Of a stretch of 64,000 nucleotides of DNA, positions 13,001 through 19,923 are shown piece by piece. The DNA lies in NCBI RefSeq assembly GCF_900116635.1, contig NZ_FPBJ01000018.1, forward strand, positions 1 to 64,000. Reading direction: 5' to 3'. The DNA is from Xenorhabdus koppenhoeferi. Lineage in GTDB: Bacteria > Pseudomonadota > Gammaproteobacteria > Enterobacterales > Enterobacteriaceae. The stretch's first letter is position 1. Every line of letters begins with the position of its first letter. The position numbers were made by a program, and so were the translations under genes. A model generated the notes under the pieces. That model did not search any database. It saw nothing but the letters and a program-made list of their open reading frames with translations, and had not been told where the DNA came from.

Positions 13001-14612
13001 ATTTAAGGTTAGTTAGTGAATATCCCCCCACTTCCATCGAGCTATAACCATTTGCGATTGAAAAATCTTCATTGGCCAAATCACCGGTATGGTCGCCTGC
13101 TTTGTACCACGCACTGGCATAATATTTCAGCTCTCCGGTTTTAGGATCATTTTTCAACTCTACCATGACCACTTTGGTATATGACTCGACATATTTAGCA
13201 TAGACATAAGCATTTGATCGACGATTCGATTTCACTGCCGAAACATCTAATACCAAACCATCAAAATGAATTGAATGCCCATGCATTTTTGCATCAATCA
13301 GTGTGACATCTTCTGCTTTGGCGGTGGTTCCGCTGGCATAAGTCACCCACTGATTTTCTTGCAAATCTTCTTCAACAGTATGCTGAATAGTAACGGGTCG
13401 ATGATGTTCAAAGATTAAATTGAAAAGACGGTAATCATCATCATTGCTTATATCATCAAATCCATTCTCTGAAGAGATATCTTCCGTAGCAAGATTTTCG
13501 AGTTGATTACCATTTTTACGCCATGAAGTTGCGTAATAATTAAGCTTACCGGTTTCAGGATCATTTCTCAGCTGAACTTTGCTGATCTTAGTATATTCTC
13601 CGTCAGCAAACGCAAAGAGATAAGTATTAGGCTCAGTTGTTGATTTTATACCTGTCACTTGCTGGGGTTTCTGGACTCTCATCTTCGCCGTTGTTAATAC
13701 AATTTCTTCAGCTTGAGCGTACTCCAAAGCTTTATCATACGAATCGCTATCTTCACCTATTCTTGATATTTCATTGTAACCACCGGCACCAGAGAAACTG
13801 ATATTACCATGAGCTATATCAGAATAAATTTTGTTATAACCACCCACACCTTCAAATTCGATATTACCGCGAGTCTGTTCATATTTATCTTTACTATCTC
13901 GCAGACGCTCAATGCGATTTGATGCTCCTGCACCATGCAAGATAATATTGCCCTCTTTCCCTTTACGAATAATGTGGTTATCAACCCCTATACCTGTGAA
14001 ATCAATATTACCGCTTTCAACCCGCGAGCTGATGCTATTTGCTGCCCCGCCACCATTAAATATCACATCTCCGTGGCTTTCTTCATAACGGCCATACCAA
14101 GTACGGTCAATTTTATTACCCGCTCCTGCGGCATCAAAATTTAAATCCCCCTGATTAGTTTCGTGCCATAATTCGTTATAACCGCCGATACCTTGAAACG
14201 CCATATCACCGGATTGCCCTTTACGACTCATGTGGTTATAAGCAGCAGCGCCGGCGAAATCCAGGTTACCGCGACTACCTCGGTGATCCATAGAAACACC
14301 GCCCGCCACGCCAGCAAATGAAATATTGCCATTCCCGTTTTTATCAATACTTGCGTAACCTGTGGCACCATGTACATTCAGATCACCGTCAATACTCACT
14401 ATTTTTAAATATCCGGCACCACCATCTACAACCTTATTGCCAGAACTGGCATAAATTGTTGCCCCTAGCGAACCAACAGTAATATGATCATCTCCTCCTT
14501 TAGCATAAATAACTCCCTTTACCCCAACAGCGAAAATATTATTACTACCATCATCATCTTGATATTTCCCGGTAAAGAAATATTCTGTACTGCGGTTTGA
14601 TGATTTCCCCAT
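4029..14612 (-). CDS. rtxA: MARTX (RtxA-like) multifunctional autoprocessing repeats-in-toxin
   Basis: 3527 residues from the ATG at 14612 (an in-frame TTG lies 6 bases further upstream). The N-terminus MGKSSNRSTEYFFTG matches my memory of Vibrio RtxA. Regions in order: glycine-rich A repeats (1-290); two related linker modules (about 297-570); about 40 B repeats of the N-x-x-T-[KH]-V-G-x-G type (574-1345); charged coiled-coil (about 1460-1700); one effector region (about 1705-2430) with G-A-S-G-S-T (S2295) and H-S-V-N-E (H2334, E2338); a cysteine protease domain (about 2454-2630) with H2515 in VGHGR and C2564 in LVGCSL; C-terminal repeats with G-G-x-G-[DN]-D motifs (about 2700-3390). The N- and C-terminal repeats deliver the effector into host cells, and inositol hexakisphosphate activates the CPD to release it. 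This is shorter than the roughly 4500-residue Vibrio toxin. No ACD, RID or GHSxG hydrolase domain was recognised. No rtxC, rtxH or type I secretion genes adjoin it. C2564 is the only cysteine I found. Confidence 0.93.
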   Translation of the reverse strand: MGKSSNRSTEYFFTGKYQDDDGSNNIFAVGVKGVIYAKGGDDHITVGSLGATIYASSGNKVVDGGAGYLKIVSIDGDLNVHGATGYASIDKNGNGNISFAGVAGGVSMDHRGSRGNLDFAGAAAYNHMSRKGQSGDMAFQGIGGYNELWHETNQGDLNFDAAGAGNKIDRTWYGRYEESHGDVIFNGGGAANSISSRVESGNIDFTGIGVDNHIIRKGKEGNIILHGAGASNRIERLRDSKDKYEQTRGNIEFEGVGGYNKIYSDIAHGNISFSGAGGYNEISRIGEDSDSYDKALEYAQAEEIVLTTAKMRVQKPQQVTGIKSTTEPNTYLFAFADGEYTKISKVQLRNDPETGKLNYYATSWRKNGNQLENLATEDISSENGFDDISNDDDYRLFNLIFEHHRPVTIQHTVEEDLQENQWVTYASGTTAKAEDVTLIDAKMHGHSIHFDGLVLDVSAVKSNRRSNAYVYAKYVESYTKVVMVELKNDPKTGELKYYASAWYKAGDHTGDLANEDFSIANGYSSMEVGGYSLTNLKYQANTVRRVSEHLEHIEEYSHQELVKSSTNIGDSSGDVNFSGMGGGNVIKSSVINGNVNFEGNGVANVILHSSRFGNTHFEGAGAANIIEKSGENGNLTFRGAGLANVLVHQGRNGEMDVDADGAANVLVRVGDGRYLAHLLAVGNISIHQGNGDSRVTMQGGYNTHTQIGNGSANWLGAGGFNVMTQKGKGEVSSVLVGGANVLTKLAAGHLVSGMLGGANIITHISGDNEISDTTAIALGGANILTKKGRGDAVALMGGGANVLTHIGSGSTTGMMLGGTNILTKVGDGDTTGIMLGIGNVLTHIGDGQILGVMGAAGNIFTKVGDGTAIAAMIGAGNIFTHVGNGNAWALMGGLGNIFTKVGDGKALALMVAEGNGFTHVGDGMSVALMLAEGNVATKVGNGTTLAAMIGEANAMTHVGNGQTFAAMIGEANILTKVGNDLTVGLMVGNANIYTHDGDGTSIGLFAGELNVMTRVGDGTTLAAMFGEANIMTHYGKGLTGVLALGEANIVTKVGDGFMGVVAAAEANVVTHMGASTTAAVLLGQGNILTKVGRGTTVGLLISDVGNIMTHIGDGTTIGFATGKANIITKVGNGTGINAVWGEANVLTHVGQGDRYNFAKGKANIITKVGGMREVTVVQGDANIITHVGNGDDYTGAWGNANVITKVGDGNNVVLAKADANVVTQIGNGVSFNALWSKGNIVTKVGDGMQVTAAKGKANITTTVGNGLSVTATHGDLNVNTKVGDGVSVNAVWGEYNVNTKVGNGLNVAIMKGKGNANIHIGDGLGINASYARNNVAIKIGNGDLYSLSIAESNTQSSHLSSLFESIKQTVLNVEGSQAINYLIHDNESNTSGLNKGRGAINLTEVSAIDGFQMDKIDEVSSDLANNLSGAITPVETPDSEVIQNALQIVDNVASAQDQTSPHADAVIRHATQDKAAQNALNDKEKAEMNRQLLEQEQDKQLKAISKSQFQLESTNQDALNKNGQVQRDAISEESRMVTQELFSMTQGMDALNNYGNYDGKSGDEWRNRFAVGYLDHTQNRLNDAKLTAQEKLVDIQQHFINKREVIKKALEKSEAGSGKSLENIGNADEDIADAKQKAEQRKEEALLQKQRAEKAEGDANTAYEKAKQRGESDGTAAENKAAQAQKNAKSVKQADDAKPERTGATGSGLSGEVYTPIEVEKSKSHIDPALKTEADGWISEDLTLTEEDLAALNNAQQAVNRLQLNKGMRSENPGASIISMFTETSSSGSSTVESTLNQPRELTRKAPTISGIDLQGLGGNNHSVLKKLALVLLSKGNKRFIDSTKRHLGSINTDLPGKALVAVREAFNSTVEQPDEQHVLQLEYALAHWQQNDPKEFAQRSKLVKSLRFEMGELIAHIQAQRTESAGILGITVPPEQVPQFGQQISFDGFGRVVGMKGDIEQSEINRLIDLQIKPLTQINSTAERDAPKTESESLIVFVSRLQQEAIPEGKPLIERARELWLTGQVTNEKTKELFKDAVTQLQMHPELHTLTQQLLADANKEKATGQYIDNLFGRHFDSELAYELVNTASPEAKDTAKQTGNFLIQDFEKSISVFYPEVADRDRDQKIASKMQSFAKSIDKDFRPWFSRVPEITTFLGDPTFANFKTMMTKVDDGFSVIKVPFLAVKMATTPGMGMDIADWKKKGDIFYQNVITKARSTSTDLTTGTDVTHKVVITQKQTNDYGTALPYQPANNKHDDFLYGRKVAAGRILTPGRETTFERNALAQGQSVVTGASGSTNIMVHLNDYIASKQPDFPTGQSYLNTLAFLVFDGGHSVNESLAVYQALQATGDERQQVLNSYTANYQDLAEIAGESGKVWVNQALDNAFKETQAFYQKYAVVKPQSRPAVEDLDGLSGKNKGVEPTIIDDSHLNKAVDGWQTVEVTPQIDGRETRFEGQIILQMEDDPIATRAAANLAGKHPDSSVVIQLDANGKYRVVYGDLSKLSNKLRWQVVGHGRDTSEQNNIRLSGYRADELATKLTQFYQNAKLGEKAISKPDHISLVGCSLISDDKRDGFARHFMTELDKQGIRSDVSARSSEVAVDATGRKFTRDRNNQWVNNLPDNKIVLSWNAENKLITHTEQVRHGIAESDINFSKVGYTEADSVTKGAIADNTEVFIKPQQREKVNTSDNSHSQLSYSGNIQVNVGDGEFTAFNWGTSNVGIKVGTGGFKSLAFGDNNVMVHIGHGDSKHSFDIGGYQALEGAQMFIGNRNISFNQGRSNDLIVMMDKSIPTPPLVNPFDGTAHVADVLKGIARSGEGQDWLAAQDQQWTIAGAKKFVRDISGLDQTSSVDYKTLTDLDSQNERSSRGLKYDAELALNKKLNQWLGENDNSVNAGKMSRADKFRLANQESAFNFAVGGRGADIQVTTGNWNFMFGDNIQSILDTNLGSLFGLMTQQYSATGMAKTTFTYNPQDLPRQLQNKLLGRLSGVGADTTLADIFGVDYTEEGKIISRTGKPVDGETMLKEMLEVIKKFGGDQLKDFTNPEKLLDSLEANINAGEDWVRTFAEGHGLKEKAPNENQEQGAVISINGNSAQTNSKAERAFGFNSLNLPNLFATMFSIDKQQEMKLLVSNLKENLTADLLNMKQKTFDFLRNSGHLQGDGDIHVSLGNYNFNWGGDGKDLGAYLGDNNNFWGGRGDDVYYSLGTSNIFAGGEGNDLGVLMGRENWMFGGNGDDTAVVAGRINHVFMGEGNDQTFVFGEGGLIDAGNGQDYVVTSGNYNRVDTGADQDYTVTIGNNNRVDLGEGNDFARVFGNDNRIDGYSGNDTVKLMGYHAVINGGEGDDHLIAAAISKFSQFDGGEGQDLLVLGGYQNSFQGGTGVDSFVVSGEVIDNRVNDINAEDMILFDGVDWKNLWFQRSGYNLVLSVNRPARDKTAQSIFASMGSVTFQDYFNGHRAKLVAQMGSKDASGEREFTALSDNAVDSLIQAMSSFAPTAGDNGFIENLDSKAKVAIAMAWTDTTISKGTFA

Positions 14613-15000
14613 AAACAAGCCCTTAATTTAGTTGAGGTTAAATAGAAAACCACTACATCTGGCGGATATAGCAGTTGTCTTGATAATCTAATGTCCCATA
14701 AACGATACAAACCCTCTGGATTTTCTACGGAAAAAAATAATGACAGCAATCAATCAGATATTCTTTTATATAATCTGTTCTAATTCAGGCTGATTGCTGT
14801 TTTCAGTCATTTTTCGGGCTATTATTTTTCTAAATAATGAAATAAAGAGAAAAGCCCCCTCGTTATAACTGATATCAGAGATGATTTGTTCACATTTTCT
14901 AAACATATTTCATCCCCAAAAAGAAATTTATTCACAAAGACAACAAAATATACAAGGAAACAAAGACATTAAGTTCAGAGGAATAATGAGCTTATATATC

Positions 15001-15127
15001 TATATACCCAATGGATTTCAAGTTGCATCGCGACGGCAAGAGAGCAAACCCGGGAGCATAGATAACTATGTGACCGGGGTGAGCGAGTGCAGCCAACAAA
15101 GAGGCAGTTTGAAAGACGAAGTGTATA
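15001..15127 (+). repeat. ERIC-type intergenic repeat, copy 1
   Basis: A roughly 127-bp element running from tatacccaatggatttcaag to gacgaagtgtata. Its core gtgaccggggtgagcgag and agccaacaaa matches the ERIC consensus (gtgactggggtgagcgag, agccaac). The central palindrome is imperfect in this copy (gggagcata against tatgtgaccggg). Other copies lie at 52690-52817 and 60167-60296, and an internally deleted one at 41830-41880. Confidence 0.88.
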
Positions 15128-15303
15128 AATGTGGTTAAATGAATAAGTGGAATAAAATAATATAGGGCAAAAACTCAAAATCAATATTTACACACCATAA
15201 AGTCTGTTTACCCCCCATATATTGCCCCATATCCCCCACATTGATGCTCAAAATGCAATAAGACAGTAAAAATTATTAACATTACGAAAATATTAAATTA
15301 TAG

Positions 15304-15430
15304 GTTTTCCGTACTAAGAGACAACCTGCATAGCAGGTGGTTTTATGTTTAAGAAGCTTACGCTACTTAAGCTGGCTAAAGTCATAAATAAAAGACCAAC
15401 CCAAGAAAATTCTTGAGCTGGTTATAAGTT
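15304..15430. other. three-hairpin structured element, possible ncRNA or IS200-type remnant
   Basis: Hairpin 1: aacctgc/gcaggt at 15323-15338, followed by ggttttatgttt like a terminator. Hairpin 2: agctta/taagct at 15355-15373. Hairpin 3: a 14-bp imperfect stem around aagaa/ttctt at 15394-15424; read on the minus strand it is followed by a T-rich stretch. The clustering suggests a structured RNA, a pair of opposed terminators (hairpin 3 could terminate MARTX-upstream antisense reads), or the hairpin end of an IS200/IS605-type element. No ORF accompanies it. Assignment is open. Confidence 0.4.
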
Positions 15431-15520
15431 AATCCCTTATATATTAACTACTTAAAATATCATTATCTAATATTCAAAATATTATTTATTAACTAATGAA
15501 TAGAATATAAACATTTGATG

Positions 15521-17455
15521 TCATACGTACTTTTTATCCTCTTCGTCAACTAATTGGTTTAATTTCTTGACAAATATGGCTTGCAATTGCTGCCAGTACT
15601 CTTCGAAATGTTCTTTATTACGTAAACAGTACGTCATTATTGCTGCACGCAGTACATAAACACAGCGGACTTTTTCCCATTCACTACGGCTAAAACCACA
15701 TTTTTCTGCGTAATACCACGGTGTATCACCATACTCTTTGTAATCCAATATGGTTGATGATGTGAGAAAATCATTAGTATAAGCACGTCCTGTAGAGTAC
15801 GAACACAGTTCATAGAATCGTTTATTGAGAACATTATGATTAAGTAGACTGTCGTTACCGACTTCTTTGAATGTGAAATTGATCATATGGAAGTCAGGTG
15901 ACGACATGATATGAGCTTCAAACCGATGTTTACCCACTTCTATTGGTGGCATATCGGCGAGTTTATTCAATAACCTTTGTGCTGTAACAATACCAGCAGC
16001 AATCACTTTCCCATATCCACTAACATTTAGCGGTAATAAACGATGAGTGGCCCAAAGTGCCGCAGCTGTAGCACCAGATTTTGACCCTTCCATGATAAAT
16101 GAACCTAGAGTTTTCCGATTATTGTTTTCAGTATTCGTTTCAGCACCCTTTGCTTCAAAGGTACCATTTTCTTGAAAGACATACGCCGCACGGGAAGATA
16201 TTAAATCTAGAATACGCTTGTCTTTCATGCAGATGGCACCAGCAGCGTATTGAATGAAACCTACTTTATGTGGGTCAATGGTGATTGAATCAACTTCTTT
16301 CAACGCCTTGAAACTTTGGTAAATTTCTGGCTTTGGCCAGCTGATATTTTCTGGCATAATTTCCATTGAATGATGATAATCAGCCAACTTGTTATATTCT
16401 ATAAATTTTCCTTCTTCATTCAGTAACATAGTACAAGCATATCCTGCATAAGCGGCATCAACATGGATATAGAATGACTTGCCATAACGCTCTTCACACT
16501 CCTGCCTTAATGCAATAACTTCATCAATCTGATCAATCGCCCCAACTTCTGTTGTTCCAACAACAGCAATCATCGCCAAAATTGACTCATCCTTTTCAAT
16601 TAAATCAAAAGTGATTTCGCGCATACTGGCAACATCAGTTTGATAATTTTTATTGACGGGTAGTGGAACAATGTTTTCTTGACCAATACCAAAAATATCG
16701 GCTGCCTTCATCCAAGAGTAATGTTTAGATTGTGGAACTAACAACTTGCCTAGAATTTCCGGGTTCACTCCAGTACCCCGGCATGTTATATCGCGAATTT
16801 CCTCAAAAATTCCTCGTTCCTGTAATTCGCTGATTAAATCCAGAATTTCAGCTGTTGGCATATTCATCAATTGCTGGTGTGATTTATGGCTGACCAAATC
16901 TTTCGTTTCAGGGTGTTGAGATATTGCAAAAGGTAATGTTTTTAAATTTCGGGCAACCCACAATCCTTCATAGTTAGCCACTGTTCCACCAGAAGTGATG
17001 TGCCCCCAAGCTTTTTGAGGGTCATAGCCAAACATGCGGCAGAGATCCAATCCGGATTCAAGCTCCAATTCTGTTGTTGTGGGAGATGCTTCATAAGCAC
17101 AGTTATTCGGGTTGTACATCATGGCCATAACATAGGCAAGATTAGAAACCATTAAGGTATCACTGTTGATGTGACCCAGATAACGGGGAGAAAAGAAAGG
17201 AATAGATGTGTTTTTCAGTTTTGCTGATAATTGATTCAATATTCCTTCTGTTCGATAAAGTGTTTCTCTGTAGTTATGTTCATAGCGCTCCATGGATGTA
17301 ATTAAAGCCGCGTCTCCTGGATGAAAGCCTGAACGCCAATGCATGTGCTCACTAACTGCATAATCCATCATTTCTCTAAAAAAAACAGCATTCTCGGATT
17401 TTGGACCTAAAAACAACGCATCTACGTTCAAATTTTGATGAATTAACTTAGTCAT
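15521..17455 (-). CDS. PLP-dependent aromatic amino acid decarboxylase, tyrosine-decarboxylase-like
   Basis: 644 residues. This is a fold-type I, group II PLP decarboxylase with SGGTVANYEG, the HVDAAYAGY aspartate that contacts the pyridine nitrogen, and the Schiff-base lysine K397 in TIDPHKVGF. Several long stretches (SEHMHWR, GHINSDTLM, KHYSWMKAADIFGIG, EGSKSGATAA, LPLNVSGYGK) resemble bacterial tyrosine decarboxylase of Enterococcus as I remember it. Length is also close (about 620-640). The expected reaction is L-tyrosine (possibly DOPA or phenylalanine) to tyramine and CO2 in the cytosol. No tyrosine/tyramine antiporter adjoins it, unlike Gram-positive operons, so acid resistance is less likely than supply of an amine for metabolites or signalling. 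AAGG lies 10 bases before the ATG. Substrate specificity is inferred. Confidence 0.82.
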   Translation of the reverse strand: MTKLIHQNLNVDALFLGPKSENAVFFREMMDYAVSEHMHWRSGFHPGDAALITSMERYEHNYRETLYRTEGILNQLSAKLKNTSIPFFSPRYLGHINSDTLMVSNLAYVMAMMYNPNNCAYEASPTTTELELESGLDLCRMFGYDPQKAWGHITSGGTVANYEGLWVARNLKTLPFAISQHPETKDLVSHKSHQQLMNMPTAEILDLISELQERGIFEEIRDITCRGTGVNPEILGKLLVPQSKHYSWMKAADIFGIGQENIVPLPVNKNYQTDVASMREITFDLIEKDESILAMIAVVGTTEVGAIDQIDEVIALRQECEERYGKSFYIHVDAAYAGYACTMLLNEEGKFIEYNKLADYHHSMEIMPENISWPKPEIYQSFKALKEVDSITIDPHKVGFIQYAAGAICMKDKRILDLISSRAAYVFQENGTFEAKGAETNTENNNRKTLGSFIMEGSKSGATAAALWATHRLLPLNVSGYGKVIAAGIVTAQRLLNKLADMPPIEVGKHRFEAHIMSSPDFHMINFTFKEVGNDSLLNHNVLNKRFYELCSYSTGRAYTNDFLTSSTILDYKEYGDTPWYYAEKCGFSRSEWEKVRCVYVLRAAIMTYCLRNKEHFEEYWQQLQAIFVKKLNQLVDEEDKKYV

Positions 17456-17889
17456 AATTACGCAACCTTTTAACTGATTTTTGTATTTGCAGTAAATTTA
17501 TACATTTATTAATAATATTGTTTTTATTTTCTGCGTTAATGACGGATCGATTGTGACGAAAGTAAGGCTATTGTGGTAAATGTTTGAAAAAAATTATTTA
17601 TTTTATATCGACTCATAAAAAATATTCTGCAAGATATAGATAGTCAATCTACTTCATAGATATAAAACATAATCCTTATAATATTAATAATAAGTTAATA
17701 ATTAAGTTGAGATTTGTGCGCTACCACAAAGAAATGAGATAACAAACCCATAATGAATGTGCGGTAATGTTTTTTTATGAAACTATAAAAGAGGAGGTGT
17801 TCACGCATGACAGATTAGTGACATTGTCACTAATCTGTCATGCAGAACGAAAGAATAGAATAATTAATCGGGACAGAATGAATTATCGA
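17456..17889. other. intergenic region upstream of the decarboxylase gene
   Basis: An AT-rich stretch between the decarboxylase start and the dmsC-like stop. It should carry the decarboxylase promoter. Its one strong structure is a perfect 18-bp inverted repeat at 17805-17843. No Fnr-type site (TTGAT-N4-ATCAA) was found. Confidence 0.55.
17805..17843. terminator. perfect 18-bp inverted repeat with 3-base loop
   Basis: The arms are gcatgacagattagtgac (17805-17822) and gtcactaatctgtcatgc (17826-17843), around the loop att. It lies 47 bases past the dmsC-like stop and could terminate that transcript, but no T run follows directly on either strand. A dimeric regulator site is the alternative. 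The perfect symmetry is a direct observation; the function is not. Confidence 0.45.
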
Positions 17890-18780
17890 TCATGTATTGC
17901 ATATAATGAAAAATGTATACTGATTAACCAACTCAGCAATAAACATGACAATTGTCCCGATAAGAATCGAGGTATTGTTACGAATCAAGAGCTTGTCTCT
18001 TCCCTTCCATAAGGCATAAATCCAGATTGCCATTCCAATAATATATAAGCACCAAGAAATCATTCTCAGCCCAAAAGCACGCTCAACCGGATGAGGAAAA
18101 TGAGGAAAGATAGCGCTGTCATTAATTATTGTTGTTTCTGTTAACCATCCCATATAGGGGTGTTCAATGAGTCTCGTTGTTACACTGATAAACACGACAA
18201 GCAAAGCTGCCATCACCAATTTAATGGATAACTTTCCTCGGATGTATTTTCTCAGCGGGTAACCGATAAATGACAGTGCCAATGCTGGGCCCAATGTAAA
18301 TACAGCACTATAAAACAGAAAATAGGTATTAACATTTGTCCATATGAGCATGGCACTATTAACATAGATAATCGCCATATAATAGAGATCAATTAATCCA
18401 ATTACACCAATAACAAATATAATGTAAACATGTATTCTTTTTATAATCACAATAAAAAGAGCATAAAAAACAAGCAATCCAAAATATATGGCAGCAAAGA
18501 TTTTTTCTATGTTTACACATTCCTGCAGGATATTGCACAATGAATGATAAATATTAAATGGATACTCCAGAATATTCAGAGAAGCAACCAGCCCTAACCC
18601 TGCCAATAATCCACTCACTAATAATGTTCTTAGTAATATTTTTTGCACAAGAATAGTCACAGAATGTTGCCATGTGTTTAATTCGTGCTTAAGCCAGTAA
18701 ATAAAAAGTGCGCTCATCAATACAAGCCCCACTGAGCTTTGTACTATCATTGTAAATGCAATTAATAACCATTCGCTCAT
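17890..18780 (-). CDS. DmsC-like DMSO reductase membrane anchor subunit, orphan
   Basis: 296 residues from the ATG at 18780 (MSEWLLIAFTMIVQSSVG). An in-frame TTG at 18810 would add 10 residues, but the E. coli DmsC N-terminus aligns with the later start. About eight hydrophobic segments are visible, as in DmsC/YnfH, which anchor the molybdopterin catalytic (A) and iron-sulfur (B) subunits to the inner membrane and oxidise menaquinol. The length agrees with the family (about 285). No dmsA or dmsB adjoins it: fnr lies upstream on the other strand and the decarboxylase downstream. It may serve a reductase encoded elsewhere or be left over from a broken operon. Overall sequence conservation appears low, so the family call is moderately sure. 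Confidence 0.7.
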   Translation of the reverse strand: MSEWLLIAFTMIVQSSVGLVLMSALFIYWLKHELNTWQHSVTILVQKILLRTLLVSGLLAGLGLVASLNILEYPFNIYHSLCNILQECVNIEKIFAAIYFGLLVFYALFIVIIKRIHVYIIFVIGVIGLIDLYYMAIIYVNSAMLIWTNVNTYFLFYSAVFTLGPALALSFIGYPLRKYIRGKLSIKLVMAALLVVFISVTTRLIEHPYMGWLTETTIINDSAIFPHFPHPVERAFGLRMISWCLYIIGMAIWIYALWKGRDKLLIRNNTSILIGTIVMFIAELVNQYTFFIICNT

Positions 18781-19040
18781 GTCAACTCTATTCCATTTTT
18801 CTGTAACCAAACAACATCATCGACGCGTATTACATCCATATATTATTGACTCAATATTAGTTTGATTGATATTTTATATTGTACATCTAAAATTTTACAT
18901 AACTTCACTGTTAATCAAAAAAATTCATTTTTTCGCTCATGATGATAAATAGCGTGATGAATGGAATTATCTGGTCCTTATCAGAGCTACCTAAGTATGT
19001 TAAATTCACTCATATCAATCACTTCTAATGAGCATTCCCT

Positions 19041-19796
19041 ATGATCCCGGAAAAACGTATTATTAGTTGGATTCAATCTGGTGGTTGTGCAATCCACTGT
19101 CAGGATTGTAGCATCAGCCAGCTCTGCATTCCTTTCACCTTAAATGAACATGAGCTTGATCAACTTGATAATATCATCGAGCGTAAGAAACCCATCCAGA
19201 AAGGGCAAACGTTATTTAAGGCTGGTGATGCGCTGAAGTCACTCTATGCCATTCGTTCTGGGACAATCAAAAGTTATACTATCACTGAAGAAGGTGATGA
19301 ACAGATTACAGGTTTTCATCTTGCAGGTGATCTGGTTGGATTTGATGCCATCATTAATACTGAACATCCAAGTTTTGCCCAAGCTCTGGAAACATCAATG
19401 GTATGTGAAATTCCATTTGAAACTCTGGATGACCTTTCAGGGAAAATGCCTAATCTCCGCCAGCAAATGATGCGCTTGATGAGTGGCGAAATCAAAGGTG
19501 ATCAGGAAATGATTTTATTGTTATCGAAAAAAAATGCGGAAGAAAGGTTGGCCGCATTTACCTATAACCTGTCTCGCCGCTTCGCACAACGTGGTTTTTC
19601 ACCTCGAGAATTCCGTTTGACCATGACTCGCGGAGATATAGGCAATTACCTTGGTTTAACCGTTGAGACAATCAGTCGCTTACTTGGTCGTTTTCAGAAA
19701 AATGGCATTTTGGTGGTTAAAGGTAAGTATATTGCTGTTGAAGATATGGATAAATTGACTGAATTGGCTGGCAAGGCTCCTGCTAATGCATCCTAA
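19041..19796 (+). CDS. fnr: Fnr, oxygen-sensing global transcription regulator
   Basis: 251 residues, nearly identical to E. coli Fnr over long stretches ([19 protein letters not shown]). The four [4Fe-4S] ligands are present: C20, C23, C29 and C122 (TSMVCEI). A cyclic-nucleotide-binding-type beta roll and a dimerisation helix follow, then a winged helix with the recognition helix motif [12 protein letters not shown], including the E and S/R contacts to TTGAT. Under anoxia the cluster-bearing dimer activates anaerobic respiration and fermentation genes. Sitting next to uspE is the usual enterobacterial arrangement. The neighbouring orphan dmsC is a family often under Fnr control elsewhere, though no site was seen here. 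Confidence 0.98.
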   Translation: MIPEKRIISWIQSGGCAIHCQDCSISQLCIPFTLNEHELDQLDNIIERKKPIQKGQTLFKAGDALKSLYAIRSGTIKSYTITEEGDEQITGFHLAGDLVGFDAIINTEHPSFAQALETSMVCEIPFETLDDLSGKMPNLRQQMMRLMSGEIKGDQEMILLLSKKNAEERLAAFTYNLSRRFAQRGFSPREFRLTMTRGDIGNYLGLTVETISRLLGRFQKNGILVVKGKYIAVEDMDKLTELAGKAPANAS

Positions 19797-19813
19797 CGTT
19801 ACCTAAAATTTAA

Positions 19814-19850
19814 GCCAGATCACTATATTTTGCTGATCTGGCATTCTCTT
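19814..19850 (+). terminator. intrinsic terminator of fnr
   Basis: A 9-bp perfect stem gccagatca/tgatctggc (19814-19822 and 19833-19841) followed by attctcttt. It lies 18 bases after the fnr stop and before the uspE leader. Confidence 0.75.
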
Positions 19851-19923
19851 TGCCTGTTATAGTTATCCATATTGGTTTATCTTCTGTATGCAAAAAGCAT
19901 CCATACTCAGCGAGGAACTCAAT

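Larger units (their letters stand above)
14613..15520. other. 900-base intergenic region with ERIC copy and structured element
   Basis: This separates the MARTX start from the end of the decarboxylase gene, both on the minus strand, and must contain the MARTX promoter. A weak Shine-Dalgarno (aaggg) sits 8 bases before the MARTX ATG. The interval also holds an ERIC-type repeat (15001-15127) and a set of three hairpins (about 15304-15430). No supported gene is present. Confidence 0.6.

Noticed and set aside
14881-15138. 85-residue open frame left of and through ERIC copy 1
   Set aside because: Half of it is repeat sequence and the rest has no protein-like pattern.
18811-19040. Possible Fnr binding site between dmsC and fnr (ttgattgatatt)
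   Set aside because: Only one half-site matches TTGAT; the ATCAA half at the right spacing is absent.
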